In this document: one piece after another, positions 40,626 to 48,657 of the stretch
How the letters are laid out: each line of letters starts with the position of its first letter
Position numbering within the stretch: position 1 is the stretch's first letter
Source of the DNA: Gammaproteobacteria bacterium
GTDB taxonomy: Bacteria > Pseudomonadota > Gammaproteobacteria > Steroidobacterales > Foliamicaceae
Direction of reading: 5' to 3'
DNA: 64,000 nt
Assembly (NCBI GenBank): GCA_009838035.1
Contig: VXSK01000028.1
Span: 62,001 to 126,000, forward strand
The notes under the pieces: generated by a model
Databases searched by the model: none
What the model saw: only the letters and a program-made list of their open reading frames with translations
Told to the model about the DNA's origin: nothing
Translations under genes and position numbers: made by a program

Positions 40626-42623
40626 CTAGTCTCCGCCCGGCGGCAGGTACCAGATGGGCGAGGTCCAGGCCATTTCCTGGATGGTCTTGGGCGCATCGTT
40701 ATCGCAGGCGTCCGGACGTTCATCCGCCGGCAGGGCGACGCATTGCGCCCAGCTCCAGCGCAGGGTGGGCACTTCGACCGCGCGCAGGTAGTAGTACGAA
40801 GCCTCGGTGGGGTCGAACTCCGGGTCCTCGAACACCGCGCACAAGTCCACCGATCCCGTGCCGCTCCACACCCCCGTTTGCAGGTCCACCTCGCCTTGCT
40901 GGTTCTCCCGGCCAGCCACGTCGAACACCTTGTAGTGGGCCTGGCCGCCGTCGTCGATCCACCCCTTGATCACCTGGAGCTTCTGCAGTTGCGCAGCGTG
41001 CTTATCCTGCAGCGCGCTCACGAAGAGTTGCGGCGCGGCTCCGGCAGGCCCGCCGCTCAGGTCGCCGCCCATCGGGATGCCACGGGCATAGCCGTGCGCC
41101 GCCCTGTCGTCCAGTTCGCAGGCGCTCTCCTCGAAGTCCCAACCCGCGAACAGCCGGGGTTCGATACGCGTTCCGGTGGTGCCGAACACCTCCTTGCGAC
41201 GCAAGGACTCGAAGATGGCGTCGCGTGAATTCTCCACAGCCCATACGCCGGCCAGACCGCCCGGATTGGAAATCAGCCCGAAAGGCGAGCTTCCGCGGTC
41301 GGACAGCCGGGTCTCGAAGTCGGTCTCCGGCGCCAGGTGCCCCGGCCAGCTGTGCTCATGCGTGTCGCCGGCCGTGGAAATGTGCCCGTCCGTGGAGGCG
41401 ATCACGCCCATCTTGTAGGAATTGACGCCGATCACGGCCTGGTCCTGCAAGCCGGTCAGGAGAACGCTGCGGAAGAAGTCGTTCTTCGAAATGCAGCCGA
41501 AGCGCACAAAGCCGCGGATGCCGATTTCCCCTTCTTCGCAAAACCGCACATCGGTCGGCTCGCCGAAGAACGACACCGCTTCCCGCCCGACGCTGCGCAC
41601 CTGCTCCTGCTCGCACAGTTCGTCCTCGGCGCCGAGAATGTTCGGCAGCCCGTTGAAGCACTCGGAATTGCCCTTGTGCTGGAACACCTCCATGACCGGT
41701 TCCATGGCGTTGCGCAGTTCCGCGATTTCGCGCGCCGTGTCGCTCGACTCGAACCGGGAAATATAGGACGGAAACATGGCGCCCGAGCTCAGGTTGGAGT
41801 TGTGCGGGATCGCCAGCACGTCGCATCCTTCGACGCCTTCCAGGCACTGCTCGGTCAACTGCTCCCACAATTCGATGTCGGTGGGCGATTCGATGTAGGA
41901 AATCGCGTATTCCGGCACCCGGTCATTGCGGAAGATGACATTGCGGTGATAGTTGTTGCTCCTGGGTGTGCCCGTGTGTTCGTAACCCACGAAAGTTGTG
42001 AAGCGGCAGGCCGAGGTACGGTCGTAGGCCGCTTCGGCCATGTCCCGGGTGCTCTGCCACAGGGAAAGAGAGGCCTCGAGGCACTCGGAGCCGTCTTCGC
42101 CGCAAATGTCCGTCACGCGCTCGGGGTCTTCGCTGATGACAATGCGAATGAAGGGCGACAGCCCCTCTCCGCTTTCGCCGCGCAGGAACCGGCAGGAGTT
42201 GGCGTTGTAGGCCTCGCTCTCTTCATCGAAACAGAGCTTCATTTCGCCGAAAAACTCGGAGTGGTCGGTGACCGCCGCAAAGTCCAGCGGACGCTCGAGT
42301 TTCTGGGTCATCACCACGCTGCCGTCCTCGGCGTAGGGCGGGATCGGAATGGCTTCGCCTTTGGCGAATCGGTACGCGTCGGCCGGAGTGGTTCTCGTGC
42401 CCAGCGGGCGGGCGTCGTAGGAGTAGGCGGTGTGGATGTGCAGGTCGCCGAAGTACGCATTGCGATTGGCGTTTCGGTCGATGCAGACTTCCCTGTCCTC
42501 GGTGTACGTCACGAGGCTTGCACCCGGTGACCCCTGTCCGGCTTGCTGGGCGCAACCGGAAACAAGGAATACGGCCATCAGCAAGGCAGTATGAGCCTGG
42601 CACGGCACTGGTTCACGACGCAA
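40626..42623 (-). CDS. DUF3604 lipoprotein (PHP-like)
   Basis: A 665-aa DUF3604 protein with a lipoprotein leader (LLMAVFLVSGC). The start of the domain, AYFGDLHIHTAYSYDARPLG, has the HxH metal-binding pattern of PHP-type phosphoesterases, and FAAVTDHSEFFGE and IGVNSYKMGVIASTDGHIS add further metal-ligand candidates. Function is unknown; DUF3604 proteins are abundant in marine bacteria. The TTG start at 42623 is used because GGGAGA sits seven bases ahead; a GTG at 42608 would give a shorter leader. It lies upstream of the PepSY gene on the same strand, 17 bases apart, suggesting an operon. Confidence 0.87.
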   Translation of the reverse strand: MRREPVPCQAHTALLMAVFLVSGCAQQAGQGSPGASLVTYTEDREVCIDRNANRNAYFGDLHIHTAYSYDARPLGTRTTPADAYRFAKGEAIPIPPYAEDGSVVMTQKLERPLDFAAVTDHSEFFGEMKLCFDEESEAYNANSCRFLRGESGEGLSPFIRIVISEDPERVTDICGEDGSECLEASLSLWQSTRDMAEAAYDRTSACRFTTFVGYEHTGTPRSNNYHRNVIFRNDRVPEYAISYIESPTDIELWEQLTEQCLEGVEGCDVLAIPHNSNLSSGAMFPSYISRFESSDTAREIAELRNAMEPVMEVFQHKGNSECFNGLPNILGAEDELCEQEQVRSVGREAVSFFGEPTDVRFCEEGEIGIRGFVRFGCISKNDFFRSVLLTGLQDQAVIGVNSYKMGVIASTDGHISTAGDTHEHSWPGHLAPETDFETRLSDRGSSPFGLISNPGGLAGVWAVENSRDAIFESLRRKEVFGTTGTRIEPRLFAGWDFEESACELDDRAAHGYARGIPMGGDLSGGPAGAAPQLFVSALQDKHAAQLQKLQVIKGWIDDGGQAHYKVFDVAGRENQQGEVDLQTGVWSGTGSVDLCAVFEDPEFDPTEASYYYLRAVEVPTLRWSWAQCVALPADERPDACDNDAPKTIQEMAWTSPIWYLPPGGD

Positions 42624-42746
42624 GCGCTTTTCTCCCGGGACCCCGGTCGGGAAGGGGTTTCAATATAGTTTCGCACAGTCGCGGCCACTCGGCGGCGCGA
42701 CGATTGGTCTATCCTGCGCATCAATGAGGACGGGAGGATTCGTTTT

Positions 42747-43325
42747 GTGACTTCATTCCTTGAGCGCATCGGGACCGGAAAGTATCGCGCCAATCCACGG
42801 TTCCGGTCCGGATTCCCGGTGATCCTGGCGCTCTTCGTTGCCGCGTGTTCTCAGGAACTGCCGTCACGGCCGGCGGAATCGATCGACCTTCAACAGTACG
42901 TTGAACCCGGGTGGTTTCTCCGCCCGCCCGGGGTCGAAAGTGAAGTGTCCTGCGACGGAGCGCTGCAGGTGGCCAAATGCTGGCTGACATTGGATAACAG
43001 GCAAGGATGCACGGTCTGGCAGGAGGAACCCCTCGCCGGCGGCGCAACAGTCAGCTGGTCCGGGAAATGTGAGGACGGACGGGCCAACGGTGAAGGCATA
43101 CTCACCATCGCATGGCCCAACCTCTGGCATCGCGGATCCGATAGCGTCCATGAGGGTGAGATAAAAAACGGCAAAAGGACCGGCCACTGGGTCTTGCGCC
43201 ACTCTTTCCTTACGGAGCAGGGCGAGTACCGGCAGGGCCAAAGAATCGGACCCTGGGAAATCAGCAGTCCGAGCGGCTGGAGCATTACGGAGCGCTACAT
43301 GATTCGGGGGCCCATTTCCGAATAG
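42747..43325 (+). CDS. Lipoprotein with MORN-like repeats, unknown function
   Basis: A 192-aa protein with a leader ending in the lipobox LFVAAC. The C-terminal half has G-x-W/Y repeats such as GEIKNGKRTGHWVLRH and GEYRQGQRIGPWEIS, which resemble bacterial MORN-type motifs. Several Cys residues (VSCDGAL, AKCWLT, QGCTVW, GKCEDG) could form disulphides. The GTG start at 42747 follows GGGAGG. It diverges from the DUF3604 gene across 123 bases, in which I find no convincing promoter pair. Confidence 0.72.
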   Translation: MTSFLERIGTGKYRANPRFRSGFPVILALFVAACSQELPSRPAESIDLQQYVEPGWFLRPPGVESEVSCDGALQVAKCWLTLDNRQGCTVWQEEPLAGGATVSWSGKCEDGRANGEGILTIAWPNLWHRGSDSVHEGEIKNGKRTGHWVLRHSFLTEQGEYRQGQRIGPWEISSPSGWSITERYMIRGPISE

Positions 43326-43368
43326 TGCTGAGCAAGTGTTCCGGTCGCTCGCGTAGACTTGCCGCGTT

Positions 43369-43971
43369 ATGAAATTTCACTCCCAAGACTACTTTGTCGG
43401 CGAGCAGGCCGATCAGACTCCGGTCCCCGACCAGTTCGAGGCCGGTCCTTTCAGAAAATCCCGGCCTCCGGAACCGCTGCGGTTCGAGGTCAACATGGTG
43501 GCCGAGGCGCACGGCAAGCAGCAGAAGACGGGCACCGTGCAGGTCAATATTCCCGGCTTCAGCCCGGTCACGCTGTACTGCGACGAGCAGCCGCCCGTGG
43601 GCGACGACCAGGCCCCGCCGCCGCTGGCGTTCTTCACCGCCGGCATCGGGTTCTGCCTGATGACGCACATGACCGACATCCTCAACACCCGCAAGATCGA
43701 GGTGACCTCAATGCGCCTGGAGCAGCGGGTCCGGTTCATGACCACGCTCGGGACCATGCGCGAACTCGGCCATCGCACGACCGGCGAGACCGAAAAGGTG
43801 GAGACGCACGTCATCATCGACAGCCCCGAACCGCCGGAAAGGATTCAGGCCCTGCTGGAGGAAGCCGAAAGTTCCTGCATGGCCCACCATGCGCTGCGCA
43901 ATCCCATCCCCTGGTCGACGCGACTCGTGTATAACGGCGTTGAAATCGATGCCCGGGACAGCGCCGAGTAG
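43369..43971 (+). CDS. OsmC family protein
   Basis: A 200-aa OsmC-fold protein. It has the two redox cysteines of the family in TAGIGFCLMTHMTDIL and ESSCMAHHALRNP, with a central beta-rich domain (GKQQKTGTVQVNIPGF). OsmC/Ohr proteins are thiol peroxidases for organic hydroperoxides. The extra N-terminal 40 residues and the MTHM segment point to the wider OsmC group rather than classical Ohr. It is followed after 2 bases by an alpha/beta hydrolase, most likely the same operon. Confidence 0.88.
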   Translation: MKFHSQDYFVGEQADQTPVPDQFEAGPFRKSRPPEPLRFEVNMVAEAHGKQQKTGTVQVNIPGFSPVTLYCDEQPPVGDDQAPPPLAFFTAGIGFCLMTHMTDILNTRKIEVTSMRLEQRVRFMTTLGTMRELGHRTTGETEKVETHVIIDSPEPPERIQALLEEAESSCMAHHALRNPIPWSTRLVYNGVEIDARDSAE

Positions 43972-43973
43972 AT

Positions 43974-44789
43974 ATGCATGGCTTTGCAGGAATTTCCAAC
44001 GAACTGACGATTCACTATGTGTCCCTGGGGCAGGGCCGGCCCCTGGTGTTCATTTCGGGCTGGACCATGGACACGGGGGCTTTCCGCGAGAACCTGGGAC
44101 CGTTGTCGGCGGACTTCCGGGCGATTGCTTACGATCCGCGCAGTCACGGAAAGTCATCCCGGACCGAATCCGGACACGATTACAGGCAACACGGGGCGGA
44201 CCTGGCGGCCTTTCTGGACGAGCTGGAACTCAAGGATGTCGTGCTGCTCGGCTGGTCGGCCGGCGTCTGTGCCGCCTACTCCTATTTCGAGCAGTTCGGA
44301 TACGGAAACGTTCGGGCGTTCGTCAATATCGACCAGCCACCCAAGGCGGCCCGGGAAACGCCCGCCGACTGGGGCATCAACTCGCGGGAACAACTGGCGC
44401 AATTCGAGCAGTTCATGGCCTCGCCGCAAAGGGAGGAGTTCGCAAGAATGGCCGCCCCGACCATGTTTCTCAACCAGCCTGTCGAAGCGGCGTTTGTCGA
44501 GGAATTCGTTGCCAGCTCGATCAGCACGCCGCAACCCGCCGCTTCGCTGTTGCTGCGGGAAGTGAACCTCAGCGACTACACGGAGACCGCCAGGGAAGTG
44601 GCCACGCGCCTGCCGGTGCTGCACGTCGTCAAGGAAGAGCATGGCCAGGCCGCCCGGCGCTGGATCGACGCCAACGCGCCGCAGATTGAACTGTACGTGC
44701 TGGGCGCGCACATGATGTTCCTGGAGTTCCCGGCGCAGTTCAACGCCGCCGTCACCCGCTTCCTCAAAGCGCATCTGCCACCGGCGTAG
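43974..44789 (+). CDS. Alpha/beta-fold hydrolase
   Basis: A 271-aa cytoplasmic hydrolase. The nucleophile elbow is GWSAG with Ser95, the oxyanion region is ISGWTMD, and the catalytic His lies in VLGAHMMFLEFP. The catalytic acid is probably the Asp or Glu near VVKEEHG. It resembles non-haem haloperoxidase/esterase-type alpha/beta hydrolases; substrate unknown. The ATG is 2 bases after the OsmC stop. Confidence 0.9.
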   Translation: MHGFAGISNELTIHYVSLGQGRPLVFISGWTMDTGAFRENLGPLSADFRAIAYDPRSHGKSSRTESGHDYRQHGADLAAFLDELELKDVVLLGWSAGVCAAYSYFEQFGYGNVRAFVNIDQPPKAARETPADWGINSREQLAQFEQFMASPQREEFARMAAPTMFLNQPVEAAFVEEFVASSISTPQPAASLLLREVNLSDYTETAREVATRLPVLHVVKEEHGQAARRWIDANAPQIELYVLGAHMMFLEFPAQFNAAVTRFLKAHLPPA

Positions 44790-44830
44790 CTGCTTATCGA
44801 AAAATTGGGCGGAAACATCGTGTTTTCGGC

Positions 44831-44875
44831 TTGCAATGCGGAGGTCAACTTCGCATAATCTGGTCATTCTGGTCA
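44831..44875 (+). promoter_or_regulatory. Promoter and repeat operator of the VapBC-type pair
   Basis: TTGCAA (44831-44836) and CATAAT (44854-44859) form a -35/-10 pair with 17-bp spacing. Overlapping the -10 and start region, TCTGGTCA occurs twice in tandem (44859-44866 and 44868-44875), framed by AATCTG/CAGATT. Antitoxin-toxin complexes usually repress their own promoter through such repeats. The antitoxin ATG is 31 bases after the -10 box. Confidence 0.6.
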
Positions 44876-44889
44876 GATTTATCCGGGAA

Positions 44890-45144
44890 ATGACAAAGAA
44901 CTGGCAGGTTCAGGAAGCGAAGGCGCGATTCAGCGAACTGGTGCGCAGCGCCGATTCCAGTCCGCAGACGATTACGGTGCATGGCCGCCGGGCTGCCGTG
45001 GTGCTATCGGCCGACGACTATGACCGGCTGAGGGACAAGCGCGGCAAGCCCGCCCTGACCGAGTTTCTGCGCGATTCTCCGCTTGCCGGCGTGAAGCTGG
45101 ACCTGGAGCGCGACCGCTCCCTGCCGCGCAAAAGTCGGCTGTGA
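44890..45144 (+). CDS. Antitoxin, Phd/YefM family
   Basis: An 84-aa antitoxin with the Phd/YefM N-terminal DNA-binding pattern WQVQEAKARFSELVRSA and VHGRRAAVVLSADDYDRL. The basic C-terminal tail should bind the toxin. ATG 44890 is chosen because it begins the conserved WQVQEAK domain; upstream in-frame codons would overlap the promoter. Its stop overlaps the GTG of the toxin by 4 bases. Confidence 0.9.
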   Translation: MTKNWQVQEAKARFSELVRSADSSPQTITVHGRRAAVVLSADDYDRLRDKRGKPALTEFLRDSPLAGVKLDLERDRSLPRKSRL

Positions 45145-45557
45145 GTTTTCTGATCGATACCTGTGCGCTGTCGGAGCTGACCAGGAAAGATCCTGCGCCG
45201 CTCGTGACCGAGTGGTTTGACGGCACGCCGGCGGAATCACTCCACGTGAGTGTTCTTTCCTTCGGTGAAATCCGACGTGGGGTGGAGCGTCTGCCGGACA
45301 GTCGCCGGCGGTCACGCATTTCGGCCTGGCTGGAGAACGAGTTGCCGGCGTGGTTCGAAAACCGCGTTCTGCCCATCGACGGCAGCATCGCAGACGAATG
45401 GGGCAGGCTGACGGCGCGTTTGAAAAATCCGCTTCCCGCAATCGATGGGCTGATTGCCGCGACTGCCCTGTGCCGGCGGTTAACCGTCGTGACCCGCAAT
45501 GAGTCTGATTTCGCGCCCGCGGGTGTTGCAATCCTTAACCCCTGGCGCCAACGCTGA
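45141..45557 (+). CDS. PIN-domain toxin, VapC/FitB type
   Basis: A 138-aa PIN-domain ribonuclease. Acidic residues for metal binding are the Asp in FLIDTCALSEL, the Glu in SFGEIRRGVE, and the Asp in AIDGLIAATAL plus a later Asp in TRNESDFAP. It would cleave RNA when freed from the antitoxin. Translation starts at GTG 45141, inside the antitoxin stop (GTGA), a normal arrangement for such pairs. Confidence 0.92.
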   Translation: MSFLIDTCALSELTRKDPAPLVTEWFDGTPAESLHVSVLSFGEIRRGVERLPDSRRRSRISAWLENELPAWFENRVLPIDGSIADEWGRLTARLKNPLPAIDGLIAATALCRRLTVVTRNESDFAPAGVAILNPWRQR

Positions 45558-45639
45558 ACAGCCGGAACGATATACTTTGTGGGCGGGGCGCGTTTGAGAA
45601 TTCGGACGTCGGAATCCTTCAGCCGGAACCCAGTGAACC

Positions 45640-46833
45640 ATGGCCAAAGTCTATGTAATTGGCACCTTTGACACCAAGGAAGCGGAACTTACGTACGCGG
45701 GCGAATGCCTGCAGTCAGCCGGAGCAGCCGTACTTCTGGTGGACGTTTCGACAGGGTCCCCATCGGATGCCGCGGACGTTCCCGCCGGGGACGTCGCCCG
45801 ATGTCACCCGGGCGGCGAATCCGCGGTGCTGGGCCAGTCAGATCGGGGCACAGCCGTCGCGGCGATGGGCGAGGCATTGTCCAACTACCTGATATCCCGC
45901 GACGACATCGGCGCCGTGCTTGGGCTCGGCGGGTCGGGCAACACCGCCATCGTTACTGCGGCCATGCGGACGCTACCCGTAGGGGTGCCGAAGATCATGG
46001 TCTCGACCATGGCTTCCGGCGATGTTTCCGCTTATGTGGGCCCTAACGATATCGCGATGATGTACTCGGTGGTGGATATCGCAGGCCTGAACGCCATATC
46101 CCGGCAGGTCATCGCCAACGCGGCGTACGCAGCGGCCGGGATGGCGCTCAACAGGGCGGAATCTGGCGAATCCGCGCGACCCGCACTCGGTTTTACGATG
46201 TTCGGGGTGACGACGCCGTGCATCACGGCCATACGCTCGGCGCTGGAGGCGGATTTCGAGTGCTTCGTCTTCCATGCTACGGGGACCGGCGGCCAGTCGA
46301 TGGAAAAACTCGTCGATTCGGGCTTGCTGGGGGGCGTCTTCGACATCACAACGACCGAGGTGTGCGATTACCTGGTGGGCGGCGTTCTTCCCTGCACGCC
46401 GGACCGCTTCGGCGCGGTGATCCGCACCGGGGTCCCGTACGTGGGGTCGGTGGGCGCTGTCGATATGGTCAATTTCGGCGCCCGCGAGACGGTACCGGAG
46501 AAATTTCAATCGAGGCGGCTTCATGTTCACAACCCGCAGATCACCCTGATGCGCACGACCGCCGGGGAGAACGAGGCCATCGGCGCATGGATCGTGGAGA
46601 GGCTCAATCGAATGACAGGGCCCGTGCGTTTTCTGCTACCGCTCAGGGGAGTGTCCGCAATCGACAAGGAGGACCAGCCGTTCCATGACCCGGATGCCGA
46701 CGAGGCCCTGTTCAACGCGATACGCAATGGCTGGACAAACGCGCCGAACCGGCAGCTGGTCGAGGTGGACGCACACATCAACGACGACGTGTTTACCCGG
46801 GAGGCGCTGCGCCAATTTCGGTCCCTGGGATAA
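45640..46833 (+). CDS. UPF0261 (Tm-1-like ATP-binding domain) protein
   Basis: A 397-aa UPF0261 protein. It starts KVYVIGTFDTKEAEL and has LGLGGSGNTAIVTAAM, VPKIMVSTMASGDVSAYVG and DIAMMYSVVDIAGLN, all conserved in the N-terminal half of the tomato Tm-1 protein, which binds ATP. Its enzymatic function in bacteria is unknown. In plants and fungi this domain is fused to a TIM barrel of the PEP-hydrolase family; that domain is encoded separately here at 49932-50765. The 3' end overlaps the start of the LamG-like lipoprotein. It follows the toxin gene by 82 bases. Confidence 0.9.
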   Translation: MAKVYVIGTFDTKEAELTYAGECLQSAGAAVLLVDVSTGSPSDAADVPAGDVARCHPGGESAVLGQSDRGTAVAAMGEALSNYLISRDDIGAVLGLGGSGNTAIVTAAMRTLPVGVPKIMVSTMASGDVSAYVGPNDIAMMYSVVDIAGLNAISRQVIANAAYAAAGMALNRAESGESARPALGFTMFGVTTPCITAIRSALEADFECFVFHATGTGGQSMEKLVDSGLLGGVFDITTTEVCDYLVGGVLPCTPDRFGAVIRTGVPYVGSVGAVDMVNFGARETVPEKFQSRRLHVHNPQITLMRTTAGENEAIGAWIVERLNRMTGPVRFLLPLRGVSAIDKEDQPFHDPDADEALFNAIRNGWTNAPNRQLVEVDAHINDDVFTREALRQFRSLG

Positions 46834-47741
46834 GAACCCTCGCCCGCGCCTGCGCCTGCCTGCTGGCCCTGCTGTTGACGGCCTGCACCGTTACGGGCGG
46901 CCAGGAGCCGTCGCTGCGGGCAGCCGGTAACGGCGCCATCCCGGCAGCGGGACTGCTGGTGGACCTGGACGCGGACCGGGACGTGACGCTGGAAACCCGC
47001 CCCGACCTGGCCGGCGAGGGCCACAGGATGGGCGAAGTGTCCGCATGGGGCAACCAGGTGAAGGGCGGGAAGATCATTTATTTTCGCAACTTCCGTCCCG
47101 GCGGCAGGCCCGCTCTTCGCGGGCCCGTGGCGGAACTCAACGGGCATCACGCCATCGTCTTCGACGAGGACGAACTGGTCAACAGCGCCGAGGATGCGCT
47201 GGATCATCTGACCACGGGCAGCGGGTTTACCTGGGCGGCGGTGATCGCCGGCCACCGGCAGGTTCCCACGCGCGCCCCCTACAAGGACGTCAACGCTTTC
47301 TTCGGAAATCTCAAGAACGGCCCCGAGTTCGAGGGCGTATGGGCGGGATTCGACGACGACAACGCGGTGAGCATGAACCCCCGCAATTCCAGGTCGTTCG
47401 GAACGTGGAACCGGGACAACCCCAAGCTCACGGGGCCGAGGCTCGAGGAAGGCCGTTTCCACGTCGTGGCGGGCCGCCTGGGGGCGGGCAGGGGCGCCGT
47501 GATGGCGGAACTGTTCGTCGATCAGCCCACGGCGGTGGACAGGGCGCCGTTTGAGGTCGTCCCGGAAGCGGACCCGTCAAAACTGGCGATCGGACAGGAA
47601 CGCGAAGCCCTGGATCATCCCGGCAAGGAAGCGTTCAACGGCGAGATCGCGCGCATGCTGATCTGGGAAAGGCCCTTGTCCGATCCGGAGCTGGCATCCG
47701 TTATTCGCCATCTCAAGTCCAGGTATGGCGTTGGCGACTGA
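46815..47741 (+). CDS. LamG-like lipoprotein with probable non-canonical start
   Basis: A secreted lipoprotein with a concanavalin A/LamG-like domain: FTWAAVIAGHR, then RFHVVAGRLGAGR and a C-terminus of FNGEIARMLIWERPLSDPEL typical of this fold. The lipobox LLLTAC and a basic n-region (RTLARACAC) lie in frame upstream of the first conventional start (TTG 46875), which would remove the leader. No ATG, GTG or TTG exists farther up. I therefore use ATT 46815, ten bases after a GGGAGG site; ATA 46830 or a frameshift from the overlapping UPF0261 gene are alternatives. Probably binds carbohydrate. Confidence 0.7.
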   Translation: MSVPGIRTLARACACLLALLLTACTVTGGQEPSLRAAGNGAIPAAGLLVDLDADRDVTLETRPDLAGEGHRMGEVSAWGNQVKGGKIIYFRNFRPGGRPALRGPVAELNGHHAIVFDEDELVNSAEDALDHLTTGSGFTWAAVIAGHRQVPTRAPYKDVNAFFGNLKNGPEFEGVWAGFDDDNAVSMNPRNSRSFGTWNRDNPKLTGPRLEEGRFHVVAGRLGAGRGAVMAELFVDQPTAVDRAPFEVVPEADPSKLAIGQEREALDHPGKEAFNGEIARMLIWERPLSDPELASVIRHLKSRYGVGD

Positions 47742-47763
47742 CTGAATCCTCCCGACTGCTCGG

Positions 47764-47776
47764 GGGCAGGATGCCC
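47764..47776. terminator. Small hairpin between convergent genes
   Basis: GGGCA-GGA-TGCCC forms a 5-bp hairpin in the 41-base space between the convergent LamG-like and DUF1080 genes. The 13-base core is identical to the core of the hairpin at 16382-16402. No T-tract follows, so a bidirectional terminator is only possible. Confidence 0.4.
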
Positions 47777-47782
47777 ACACGT

Positions 47783-48655
47783 TCAGGGTAATGCGCCGGA
47801 TGAGTCCGCGTGCCGTGGGGTGTGCCGGCGGATGAACCGCCCGCCAATGTCCGGCTCCGTCTTGAGTTCCCGGACCGTGATGTCCTTGAATTGCACGGCC
47901 ATTGCCATGTCCCGGTGTATCTGCAACGAAAAAGCGCCCTTCAGCGAGCGGCTGGCCTCGTCGTTGTCGATTGCCTCCAGCGTCACCATTCCATTGAGCG
48001 CGTGGATGAGGCGGTTGCCGTAGGCGATCACGATTTGTTCGTTCCATTCGGGATGGTGTCTTGCCTGGGCCATGATTTCGGTCTTTGAGTTCACTGTGCC
48101 GGTAACCCGTCGCTCGAAGGTTTCCGCTGACGGGTCCGCGGCGGCGAAGATCTCGACCGTTTCACCGTACAGCGCCAGCAGTTCACGCGCCTCGTCCTCC
48201 CACAGCATGGCAAAGGTCCGGTCCGCGTGCGTGGTCACGATGTTCGCCTGGTAGCCGCGAACGACAAACGGTTCCCCTTCTATCCTGCGGCCCCGGTATT
48301 GCAGGCCGGAATTGCCGATTTCGGTAAGAAAGCGGTACTTGAGCCGGGCTTCGAAATTGGCAAACGTCCCTTCCCGAATGAGGTAGGTGTTTTCCTCGAG
48401 CGGGATGTCCGTGCGGCCCGTGATCGCGCCGTCGATCACGGACCAGTACCGGCTGTCGCCCGACCAGCCATCGAGGGACTTGCCGTCGAACAGAGAGATT
48501 TCTCCCGGGGCTGCAGGTTCCTTCCGCGCCGATTCCGACTGGCCCGCCGCCGGCCAGGCCACGAGGATTGCCGCTAATAGCGCGCCTGGATAAATCGCGA
48601 TGGCGGCCAGCCCCAGCAGGTCGACGGGGCGGGCACGCCGGCGGTCATCGTCCAC
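47783..48655 (-). CDS. DUF1080 (3-keto-disaccharide hydrolase-type) exported protein
   Basis: A 290-aa protein with an N-terminal membrane/signal segment (ALLAAILVAWPAAGQ) and a DUF1080 domain: ISLFDGKSLDGWSG, YWSVIDGAITG, FANFEARLKYRFL, GNSGLQYRGRR and FKDITVRELK at the end. DUF1080 members are concanavalin-like and some hydrolyse 3-keto-glycosides, consistent with the sugar-related neighbours. GTG 48655 is used, directly after the ThuA-cupin stop; an earlier GTG at 48682 would overlap it by 25 bases. Confidence 0.87.
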   Translation of the reverse strand: MDDDRRRARPVDLLGLAAIAIYPGALLAAILVAWPAAGQSESARKEPAAPGEISLFDGKSLDGWSGDSRYWSVIDGAITGRTDIPLEENTYLIREGTFANFEARLKYRFLTEIGNSGLQYRGRRIEGEPFVVRGYQANIVTTHADRTFAMLWEDEARELLALYGETVEIFAAADPSAETFERRVTGTVNSKTEIMAQARHHPEWNEQIVIAYGNRLIHALNGMVTLEAIDNDEASRSLKGAFSLQIHRDMAMAVQFKDITVRELKTEPDIGGRFIRRHTPRHADSSGALP

Positions 48656-48657
48656 GG

